Below are positions 1 through 5,957 of a stretch of 6,825 nt of DNA, piece by piece (position 1 is the stretch's first letter; every line of letters begins with the position of its first letter). A program made the position numbers and the translations under genes. Origin of the DNA: an uncultured Ruminococcus sp. (GTDB taxonomy: Bacteria > Bacillota > Clostridia > Oscillospirales > Ruminococcaceae); the NCBI GenBank assembly GCA_947178195.1, contig CAMWXM010000159.1:1-6825 (forward strand), given 5' to 3'. The notes under the pieces are model-generated. The model saw only the letters and a program-made list of their open reading frames with translations, had not been told where the DNA came from and searched no databases.

Positions 1-2202
1 AGTAATTGCTAGAGCTTTCTTATAAAATTCTAGTGCAGTATCATAATCGCCCATATCCTTATATACTCCGGCAATGTTATTGTATGAAGTGGCAGTATCT
101 GGATGCTCTAAGCCCAGAACCTTTTCATTGATTGTCAAGGCATTTTGATAGTAGTTTAAAGCTCTTTGGTAGACACCCATTTCATAAAAAATTCGTGCGA
201 TATTGCTGTAGGTGTTAGAAGAAGTGGAATCTTCTTTCAGAATGATCTCAGCTTTTGTTAACCTTTCTATTTTTTCAAGACAAAACTTTCTTTGTTCTTC
301 ATATTCTGCCATATCTATCATATGAGTGATTGCAAGAGTATATTGTTCTAAAATTTCAGGTTCATTTGAAATAATCTCCTCCATAGACTCTAGTATCTTC
401 TGTGCTTTTTCAAATTCATGTAGTTCAAGAACGGCATCGCATAAAATTTTAGCAGAACATACACTATTTGTATTTTTAATCATATATTTGCGTATTATAT
501 TCCTTTCTGTGTCCCAGTCAGCAATAATGCGTGATAAAAATGATCTGCCGTATTCACGTTCATAAATCATTGTAAACCATTCTTGTTTTGTTTTTTTAAA
601 TAAACTTGGTAGTTCATTGACAAATAAAAATTCACCAATTATATCTGGAAATAAAGGTTTGGCTGTCATGGAATCAACAGTTGTTTCACTTAATTCACTG
701 AAAAGTGCAGATACTGCAGAACGATCTTTATAAAGACTTTCGGTTAAATCATCAATATCACTTTGTATCTCTGTAGAATATGTTTCCTCCAAATCTAAGC
801 CGCCTATTGCCGTTGCCAGTGCAAGGATTCTATATGCAACTTTTATGGTATGTTCTGAATATCTATCCTTAATCAATTTTTTGGAATGGTTGATATAATT
901 TATCAGTAATGCATTTTCATCCCAGCTTCGCAAAGTATGTGTATTCGTATGAGTTAGATACGCATCTGCTGCAAGCAGAAGAAACAGACATCTTGCTGAC
1001 TTCATACGATGTGTACTATCCGTTGACAAACCTTCTGCATAATCGATTATCTGATCCTTATCATTATTATCTATGATAGTCTGATAATTTGCCCTTGAGA
1101 AATCATCTAAAATATTATAATATTCATTTTTTTGAAAAATCGAATATGACAAGTTTATGGGAGCTGCATCATTGATGCCTATATATTTATACTCGTTAGC
1201 ATAATTGTGTTCATTCAAAAAGCCATAATACCAAGCTGAACTTCGTTCCAGAAGCAGAAAACGTACTTTATATTCCATTTTAGACATATTTTCAATGAGA
1301 TTATTGAGTTTTTCTGATTTGGATGCTGCATAATCGCATATGAAAAGTATCGGTCTATCATAGCAGATATTATTTCTGGTATTAACAATTGATGATATTT
1401 TTGTGAATTCGTCGTCTGTAAGCCATATTACGCCCATTTTATGCTGATATGTTTCTGCAATATGTCTTGCAAATTTGCTTTTTCCGATTCCGCCTGGTCC
1501 GGTGATTGCCCAGATAGAAATTCTTTTGTCCTGTTCCAGAAATTCCTGAATAGCATCACATTCGTCTTTTCTGCCGTAAAATTTGATAGCAGAATGTAGA
1601 TAGCTGAATTTATTACCTGTCTTTAATTTTGGCAGAAGTTTTGCACTATCTATATATTCTGCAAAAGAACCTCTGTAATTAAGAAGATAGTTATTTTCAT
1701 TTAGTTTTTCTCCATACAGTCTGCACATTTCATTGTAATCACACAATTGTTGTAGTACTGCAATACTTGCATTAGATCCAACTTCAAATAAATCTAAATG
1801 ATTGAATATTGCTTCCACAATTCCGTTTAATGCTGTGAAGTATGCGGAAAATGAATTATCGGAATTCTGTTCTTGTAGACTATATTGTGTTTTTGCTAAC
1901 AATCTACAAAATTCATCGTGATCTCCATAATGATTCATCAGTTCCTGCAAATCAAAGTGATTTTGTAATGTATCTTTAAGTTTTTCAATTACATCCTCTG
2001 TTACATTTTCACTGGACAAAAATGAATTGATGCTGCTTTCCATCGTCTTGATAAATTTCTGTTTTTCTGTTAATGTGTTTTCTGCAGCAATATTTTTTCC
2101 CAATTGAATCGTGGATGTTATTTTGGAGAACAACCCTGTATTTAGTCCAAAGTAATCAAGTATGATTTCAGTTAATTCTACTGCATTTTCATAAGATACC
2201 AT
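1..2202 (-). CDS. STAND-type P-loop ATPase with C-terminal TPR repeats (3' end outside window)
   Basis: The frame is open from ATG at 2202 to the window edge, giving 734 residues without the C-terminus. A GGGAG ribosome site (2213-2217) lies 10 bases upstream. Residues 1 to about 205 are predicted mostly helical and match nothing I recognise; I see no TIR motif, nuclease motif or membrane segment. A Walker A loop, GPGGIGKS, is at 235-242. A Walker B-like strand, ILFICDYA, centres on D290 with Cys where a second acidic residue is common. LLLER at 316-320 fits the sensor strand with Arg seen in STAND ATPases. A helical middle part follows, then TPR units at about 663-696 and 700-734; LGLEHPDTATSYNNIA is typical of kinesin-light-chain-like TPRs, and more repeats probably lie beyond the edge. 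Family knowledge: such proteins oligomerise on sensing a ligand through the repeats, and many are antiphage or signalling factors. A defence role is inferred from architecture and the neighbouring integrase. It has its own promoter and is separated from the integrase operon by a terminator. Confidence 0.88.
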   Translation of the reverse strand, partial: MVSYENAVELTEIILDYFGLNTGLFSKITSTIQLGKNIAAENTLTEKQKFIKTMESSINSFLSSENVTEDVIEKLKDTLQNHFDLQELMNHYGDHDEFCRLLAKTQYSLQEQNSDNSFSAYFTALNGIVEAIFNHLDLFEVGSNASIAVLQQLCDYNEMCRLYGEKLNENNYLLNYRGSFAEYIDSAKLLPKLKTGNKFSYLHSAIKFYGRKDECDAIQEFLEQDKRISIWAITGPGGIGKSKFARHIAETYQHKMGVIWLTDDEFTKISSIVNTRNNICYDRPILFICDYAASKSEKLNNLIENMSKMEYKVRFLLLERSSAWYYGFLNEHNYANEYKYIGINDAAPINLSYSIFQKNEYYNILDDFSRANYQTIIDNNDKDQIIDYAEGLSTDSTHRMKSARCLFLLLAADAYLTHTNTHTLRSWDENALLINYINHSKKLIKDRYSEHTIKVAYRILALATAIGGLDLEETYSTEIQSDIDDLTESLYKDRSAVSALFSELSETTVDSMTAKPLFPDIIGEFLFVNELPSLFKKTKQEWFTMIYEREYGRSFLSRIIADWDTERNIIRKYMIKNTNSVCSAKILCDAVLELHEFEKAQKILESMEEIISNEPEILEQYTLAITHMIDMAEYEEQRKFCLEKIERLTKAEIILKEDSTSSNTYSNIARIFYEMGVYQRALNYYQNALTINEKVLGLEHPDTATSYNNIAGVYKDMGDYDTALEFYKKALAIT

Positions 2203-2265
2203 ATATAAACCACTCCCTTTTGCGATTAACTTCTTTCTTTTTCCAGAAAATTTATCTTTATTTTA

Positions 2266-2294
2266 ATTTTATCATGACTCGACATGCTTGTCAA
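2266..2294 (-). promoter_or_regulatory. Strong sigma-A promoter of the STAND-TPR gene
   Basis: On the minus strand TTGACA (2294-2289) is followed by a 17-base spacer and TAAAAT (2271-2266), with a TG one base before the -10 (extended -10). Transcription would start near 2259, giving a leader of about 57 bases. A near-palindrome GACA-AGCA-TGTC (2292-2281) overlaps the -35 and may be an operator. It does not match the Gram-positive LexA pattern GAAC-N4-GTTC. Confidence 0.8.
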
Positions 2295-2388
2295 TATAGA
2301 ATTATTAAATGTGTAAAGCAACCATATGAAAAATCAGGAAAAATTGTGCATAATGACAAGAAAATTTAATTATAAATGACGATAATAA

Positions 2389-2408
2389 GGCTCCCTGAAT
2401 CGGGAGCC
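2389..2408 (-). terminator. Rho-independent-type terminator after the integrase
   Basis: GGCTCCC (2389-2395) and GGGAGCC (2402-2408) form a perfect 7-bp GC-rich stem with a 6-base loop, 12 bases past the integrase stop codon. In the minus direction the stem is followed by TTATTAT, a modest U-rich tail; in the plus direction the tail is also T-rich, so it may act both ways. It separates the operon from the STAND-TPR gene. Confidence 0.75.
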
Positions 2409-2420
2409 GTTATATTTTAT

Positions 2421-3866
2421 TTAGCCTTTTCCTTTAAACGAATTAAGCTTATTATTAATAACCTCAGAAGCAATCTCGTCTGCTGACTGAATAGCATGCA
2501 GATAAACTTTTGTAGTAGTTGCAACGCTTGAATGACCTAATCGTCTGGAAACAGTTGGAATATTAACGCCGTTGGCTATAAGTATTGATGCGTGAGTATG
2601 CCTTAACGAGTGGGGAGAAAAATGAGGCAGCTTATTTTTCTTCACAAACTTTTTAGTCCAATCGGTAAGGCTGTCAGGGTGCATTGGAGTAGAATCATCT
2701 TTAATAAAAAGCCGTTCATTTCTGATTGTTTTCTTTGTACCGTCTACAAGCGTAATTTCGATAAAATACTGCCATTTATCAGCTAAATCTCTGCGCATAT
2801 TAAGCCAGTATACGTGATATTCACGTAGCAATTCAAAGATATCAGAAGAAAGTTTAATAGTACGCTGAGAAGTATCATTCTTCGGGCATTTCGTAATAAT
2901 ACCCATACCCTGAACATACTGACTTGTATTACGTATATGTATTACCTGATTGTCAAAATCAATATCAGACCACTCAAGACCAAGCAACTCACCACGCCTG
3001 ATACCACTGAAAATCAACAGATAAAGAGCAGTTTTCCATTTTATAGGCTCATTGTTTAGCAGTTCAAGAACATGTTTTACCTGTTCATCATCAAGGAAAT
3101 CGGCTTCTTTTCGTTCAAGCTTAGGTGCCTTCATATAGTTCTTGTCGGCTATATTAATTGGAACGAGCCTGTCCCTTGCAGCCTGAGCAAGAATACTGCT
3201 TATTAGCCTGTGATGATGCAGTATTGTTTTACTTGAAAGTCCGGTTGTTTCTGTATGCAAGTTAAATAATTGATTTACTGGTATTTTTAGTGCTTCAGCT
3301 ATTTTTTCGGCAGACTCTGTGCTTATTCTTTCAGCTTTGCAGGCAGAAGAAATAGTGGTTGATGATAATCCGCTTAATTCAGCAAGCCTTTTGCGTGAGA
3401 TACTTTTTGATATAAGAATTTCTGAAATTTTATCCGAACTTGCATATGCCCCAACACGTTTTATACCGTTTTCACGAAGATTATTGTAAAACTTCTGAAG
3501 ATGATGTGACTGTAATTTAGAAAGTTTTATGTCACCTATTGCCTGATTAATATTTTTCAGCAGTGATTTATAGCGTTCATAGGTTTTAGGAGCAAGCTGC
3601 GGTGGTTTATTGTTTTCAAGCCATGTTTCAGAGTAGTCGGCAAACCTTGTGCTGCTGTCAAAGCACGAACCGTTTTTTACACTTTCTTCAAAAAGAATAA
3701 CCTGCCGTTTAAGTTCCTTTTCAATTTGCTTTGGGGTCATATTATCCGATGGTTTCCACGTTATAGAACGCTCGATTTGTTTACCGTTACGGTCATAACC
3801 GTCATAACAGCGAATGTAATATGTGACTTTTCCGTTCTTTGAAATATGTTTTTTCACTGTTGCCAT
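2421..3866 (-). CDS. int: Tyrosine site-specific integrase with an inserted Cro/XRE-like helix-turn-helix
   Basis: Catalyses integration and, with an excisionase, excision of the element. The chosen start at 3866 gives 481 residues and has GAGG (3874-3877) 7 bases upstream. An upstream ATG at 3917 lies inside a hairpin and lacks a good site. Domains: AP2-like arm-binding domain (about 16-65); first half of the SAM-like core-binding domain (74-133); an insert at about 145-203 resembling a Cro/XRE helix-turn-helix (SRKRLAELSGLSSTTISSAC, then ESAEKIAEALKIP); the rest of the core-binding domain (210-243); and the catalytic domain (about 255-460). Catalytic residues all appear present: R290 in SGIRRGE, probable K329, H419 and R422 in HSLRHTH, H445 in LGHSS and nucleophile Y455. 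The fold resembles Tn916/phage-type integrases, most of which have only a short linker where the helix-turn-helix sits. It is last in the operon, 61 bases after the excisionase gene and before a terminator. Confidence 0.95.
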   Translation of the reverse strand: MATVKKHISKNGKVTYYIRCYDGYDRNGKQIERSITWKPSDNMTPKQIEKELKRQVILFEESVKNGSCFDSSTRFADYSETWLENNKPPQLAPKTYERYKSLLKNINQAIGDIKLSKLQSHHLQKFYNNLRENGIKRVGAYASSDKISEILISKSISRKRLAELSGLSSTTISSACKAERISTESAEKIAEALKIPVNQLFNLHTETTGLSSKTILHHHRLISSILAQAARDRLVPINIADKNYMKAPKLERKEADFLDDEQVKHVLELLNNEPIKWKTALYLLIFSGIRRGELLGLEWSDIDFDNQVIHIRNTSQYVQGMGIITKCPKNDTSQRTIKLSSDIFELLREYHVYWLNMRRDLADKWQYFIEITLVDGTKKTIRNERLFIKDDSTPMHPDSLTDWTKKFVKKNKLPHFSPHSLRHTHASILIANGVNIPTVSRRLGHSSVATTTKVYLHAIQSADEIASEVINNKLNSFKGKG

Positions 3867-3873
3867 ATAAACA

Positions 3874-3877
3874 CCTC
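3874..3877 (-). promoter_or_regulatory. Ribosome binding site that sets the integrase start
   Basis: GAGG on the minus strand lies 7 bases before ATG 3866, and the protein from there begins MATVKKHISK, a usual integrase N-terminus. The in-frame ATG at 3917 would add 17 residues encoded largely by a hairpin, so it is unlikely to be used. Confidence 0.75.
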
Positions 3878-3891
3878 TTGTCAGTAATATT

Positions 3892-3917
3892 ATGAGGCGC
3901 TCCTTCAAGCGCCTCAT
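3892..3917 (-). repeat. GC-rich perfect hairpin between the excisionase and integrase genes
   Basis: ATGAGGCGC (3892-3900) and GCGCCTCAT (3909-3917) pair over 9 bp around an 8-base loop, in an AT-rich neighbourhood. It begins 11 bases after the excisionase stop and ends 15 bases before the integrase ribosome site. No run of U follows on the minus strand, so it is not a classical terminator. In the transcript the AAGGAG-like sequence spans the loop and the base of the 3' arm. It may be a partial terminator, an RNA-stability element, or a protein site controlling the int/xis ratio. Confidence 0.7.
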
Positions 3918-3927
3918 TTAACAGCCA

Positions 3928-4152
3928 TTAAGCTGTAATTTTACGAATACCACTGCAATCCTGCTGTGTATTAAGAGTATTAGTATCAAGATAATTGATA
4001 AGCTGCTCCCAGTTGATAAGAATCTTGTTTCCGATTTTAACGGATGGAATAAGTCCGTTTGTGGCAAGATATCTGATGTGATTGCGGCTTATGCCTATTT
4101 GATGCTCTTTGCAGAGTTTGGCGGTTTCGTTAATAGTGTTCATTTTAGACAC
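3928..4152 (-). CDS. xis: Excisionase-like small MerR-type winged helix-turn-helix protein
   Basis: Likely directionality factor that binds near the attachment site and steers the integrase toward excision. From GTG at 4152 the protein is 74 residues. The helix-turn-helix spans about residues 4-56: INETAKLCKE, then SRNHIRYLATNGLIPSVKIG and the strand/helix ILINWEQLINYL. This is the pattern of the HTH_17 / excisionase-family DNA-binding domain found beside Tn916-like and phage integrases in Firmicutes. The tail CSGIRKITA also resembles that group. GGAGG (4161-4165) is 8 bases before GTG; the ATG at residue 4 would be 17 bases away, and a longer reading from TTG 4191 would swallow the ribosome site. 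The gene lies between helicase and integrase, probably co-transcribed. It could instead regulate the operon, as AlpA-type proteins do. Confidence 0.85.
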   Translation of the reverse strand: MSKMNTINETAKLCKEHQIGISRNHIRYLATNGLIPSVKIGNKILINWEQLINYLDTNTLNTQQDCSGIRKITA

Positions 4153-4160
4153 TATCGTTT

Positions 4161-4165
4161 CCTCC
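4161..4165 (-). promoter_or_regulatory. Ribosome binding site pointing to a GTG start for the excisionase
   Basis: A full GGAGG on the minus strand is 8 bases from GTG 4152 and 17 bases from ATG 4143, so GTG is the better start. A TATAAT just upstream (4180-4175) has no convincing -35 partner, so a separate xis-int promoter is possible but unsupported. Confidence 0.7.
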
Positions 4166-4220
4166 TTTATATGTATTATATATAATTTCAAATATTAAAT
4201 TTTCGTTATAAAAAATAATA

Positions 4221-5957
4221 TTAATGGTTATTAAAATTAGAAGATATAAGCTTTATACCTTTAAAAGCTGACTGAGGGTTCTCTCCCCCGTCACGCATTT
4301 TAAAGTGTTTTAAGCCTATATTTTTCTCAAGGTACTTCTTGAATTCAATTCGACTTCTTGGAGCGTAATCTTCGTATTGACAGTACTGTTCATATGCATA
4401 GTAAAGTTTAGCAACCAGTTCTCCCTTGCATTCAGAATTAATAATACAGCGATTTTCCAGAAAGTACTCGATAGAGGGAATATCTTGCGCTTTCCATTGT
4501 TTTATCCGTGCGTCAATTTCTGAAGTAGATGGAAAGATAAAATCATTTTTTATAAGAGTTCGAGCATGTATTAATGCCTTACTGACAATTGCATCTTTCT
4601 CACTCATAAATTTTTCGAAAAGAGTGCGATCCTGCTTTTCAGGGGGTACGGACACGTCAAATGGAATGTATACCAATCTGTTCCAGAAAGCGTCATCTTC
4701 TTCATATAGGCTTATCGGAGAATTAGAAGCAAAAAGCAATTTTGCCCTGTTTCTGTATTTAAATATCGGTTCACATTTTTCTTCCACATTAATATAGTCA
4801 CCGCCAGTAAGCATTTTAATTTTTGATACTGCTGAATCTTTAAGCTTAGTTGTCGGTAAATCAAGAGAGATATTAATCGCAGACCCAACAAGACGAACTG
4901 GACCGAATCTTGTATTAAAGTCATGTAGTGGAACATTACTCACGTATTGCTTAGGATATAAACTTTGAATAAAATTACCTAATAAACTTTTACCACTATC
5001 AGGAGCTTCTCCCATAAGAAAAAAGGATTTTGCTTCATTTGTCTGCATGAAAAGGTATCCAAGAATCTGCCACATTCTTTCAATTAAAACAGGATCATTT
5101 CTGAAAACATTCTTTAAAAATTTATCAAAATAAGGACAATATGGATCGTCTACAAAATCAGCATCTATATAAGAAAATGCCATAATATCCGATGTGTGAC
5201 GAAATATCTGTTGCTTTTCAACATCATAAATACCATTATTTAATACAGCAATATGTAAATTATAATCCATGTCTTCCACACAAATTGATGGATCCGATAA
5301 CAGGAAATCCCATAATTGGAAAATGTTATGCATTGTAGCTGATTCACCAAGATTATCATCAACTTTTTTACGATATAATTTAGCTATATCATACTTTCCT
5401 GCCGGATCATAGCACTTTCCATTGAAAAAGTACAATTTACCATTCATATTAATTATTCTTACTTTATCAAGCAAATTTTTACTGCATTTGTTAAGTGGCG
5501 GTAAACCTTTAGTTGTTTTATTAGGTCTTGCCGTTTTAACTGCTTCCCTTGTGATGTTAGACTGTTGCTTAAACAAATTATCATGATTTTTTTCACTACT
5601 ATTGTTCTCTTGCAGTCTGCTTTCAATAGCAGACTGCAAATCATATTGAGATGAATATTCATCATATGTATGTTTTGATGAAACGCTTGATAAAAGCTTA
5701 TCAAGGAAATTTTCATCATAACACTCTTCATGTGAATAATCATGACTTTTGTCCTTATTATTAAATTCTGGAAATACAATAGTACTTTCAAAGTCCTTAG
5801 TATTCTTTTTCAGGTTTTTCCTTCGTTTTTTACGATGATACTGCCATTGGTGTTTTTTATGTAATTTCTCTGTGTCTAAAGGTTTAAGGTCTTTAAAATT
5901 CTTATCAAAATCATTCAAAAGATTCTGCATCAAATCCTGATTTGGTACTGATTTCAT
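4221..5957 (-). CDS. D5/P4-type superfamily 3 replicative helicase (no primase domain)
   Basis: Likely replication initiator helicase of the element: a hexameric ATPase that melts and unwinds the origin. ATG 5957 has GAAGG (5964-5968) 6 bases upstream. The protein has 578 residues. About 1-165 are low-complexity, rich in Lys, Asn, Ser, Asp and Glu, with a basic cluster HRKKRRKNLKK at 41-51. A D5_N-like region covers about 205-305 (LWDFLLSDP, LNNGIYDVE, PYCPYFDKFL). The SF3 core follows: Walker A GEAPDSGKS at 316-324, motif B strand INISLDLP at 361-368, LTGGDYINVEEK at 383-394, motif C KLLFASN ending at N412, and FWNRLVYIPF with R427 as probable arginine finger. A winged-helix tail covers about 494-572. 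I see no archaeo-eukaryotic or TOPRIM primase active site, which P4-family proteins often carry at the N-terminus, so priming would come from the host. The gene starts inside the preceding gene and is 68 bases upstream of xis. Confidence 0.92.
   Translation of the reverse strand: MKSVPNQDLMQNLLNDFDKNFKDLKPLDTEKLHKKHQWQYHRKKRRKNLKKNTKDFESTIVFPEFNNKDKSHDYSHEECYDENFLDKLLSSVSSKHTYDEYSSQYDLQSAIESRLQENNSSEKNHDNLFKQQSNITREAVKTARPNKTTKGLPPLNKCSKNLLDKVRIINMNGKLYFFNGKCYDPAGKYDIAKLYRKKVDDNLGESATMHNIFQLWDFLLSDPSICVEDMDYNLHIAVLNNGIYDVEKQQIFRHTSDIMAFSYIDADFVDDPYCPYFDKFLKNVFRNDPVLIERMWQILGYLFMQTNEAKSFFLMGEAPDSGKSLLGNFIQSLYPKQYVSNVPLHDFNTRFGPVRLVGSAINISLDLPTTKLKDSAVSKIKMLTGGDYINVEEKCEPIFKYRNRAKLLFASNSPISLYEEDDAFWNRLVYIPFDVSVPPEKQDRTLFEKFMSEKDAIVSKALIHARTLIKNDFIFPSTSEIDARIKQWKAQDIPSIEYFLENRCIINSECKGELVAKLYYAYEQYCQYEDYAPRSRIEFKKYLEKNIGLKHFKMRDGGENPQSAFKGIKLISSNFNNH
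5610..5639. repeat. Perfect 11-bp inverted repeat inside the helicase gene
   Basis: TTGCAGTCTGC (5610-5620) and GCAGACTGCAA (5629-5639) are exact reverse complements with an 8-base AT-rich spacer. They lie in the part encoding the low-complexity N-terminal region. With equal base frequencies an 11-bp perfect match has a chance of 4^-11 per position and spacer, so a chance occurrence in this window is unlikely. Possible origin hairpin, protein site or mRNA structure. Confidence 0.75.
5650..5663. repeat. Perfect 14-bp palindrome inside the helicase gene
   Basis: GATGAATATTCATC reads the same on both strands and lies 10 bases from the 11-bp inverted repeat. Its GATGAA half recurs at 5677-5682 and, reversed, at 5712-5717. 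In the reversed copies the hexamer encodes Asp-Glu, so part of the repetition may come from protein composition. Confidence 0.65.
5686..5705. repeat. 8-bp inverted repeat inside the helicase gene
   Basis: CTTGATAA (5686-5693) and TTATCAAG (5698-5705) pair perfectly around a 4-base spacer. Taken alone this is near chance level for a window of this size; it is listed because it is the third perfect dyad within 96 bases. Confidence 0.5.

Larger units (their letters stand above)
2203..2420. other. Intergenic gap after the integrase; likely region of an attachment site
   Basis: This 218-base gap holds the integrase terminator (2389-2408) and the STAND-gene promoter (2266-2294). Bases 2295-2388 are AT-rich with no ORF or RNA gene that I can recognise. 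In many integrative elements the att core lies just beyond the 3' end of int, so this is the first place to look. No attachment core can be named without the other end of the element; I found no obvious repeat of this segment elsewhere in the window and no tRNA gene. Confidence 0.35.

Noticed and set aside
326..565. Plus-strand ORF of 79 codons
   Set aside because: It is the antisense of the STAND-TPR gene, with no ribosome site and a low-complexity Ser/Phe/Ile composition.
2281..2292. LexA/SOS box at the STAND promoter
   Set aside because: The arms are GACA/TGTC rather than GAAC/GTTC of the Gram-positive SOS box or CTGT/ACAG of the enterobacterial one.
2811..2827. TACGTGA-TAT-TCACGTA inverted repeat inside int
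   Set aside because: A 7-bp dyad of this type is expected several times by chance in a window this long, and it lies in conserved coding sequence.
3867..3917. Upstream ATG (3917) extending the integrase by 17 residues
   Set aside because: The extension is encoded by the 3892-3917 hairpin and contains the true ribosome site; ATG 3866 has the correct spacing and a usual N-terminus.
4426..4797. Plus-strand ORF of 123 codons
   Set aside because: Lies entirely antisense to the conserved SF3 helicase core; the helicase motifs fix the coding strand.
4712..4936. Minus-strand ORF of 74 codons in another frame
   Set aside because: Shadow of the helicase gene, overlapping its motif B and motif C region.
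5459..5791. Minus-strand ORF of 110 codons in another frame
   Set aside because: Shadow of the AT-rich low-complexity helicase N-terminus; no ribosome site and a Lys/Ile/Met-biased product.
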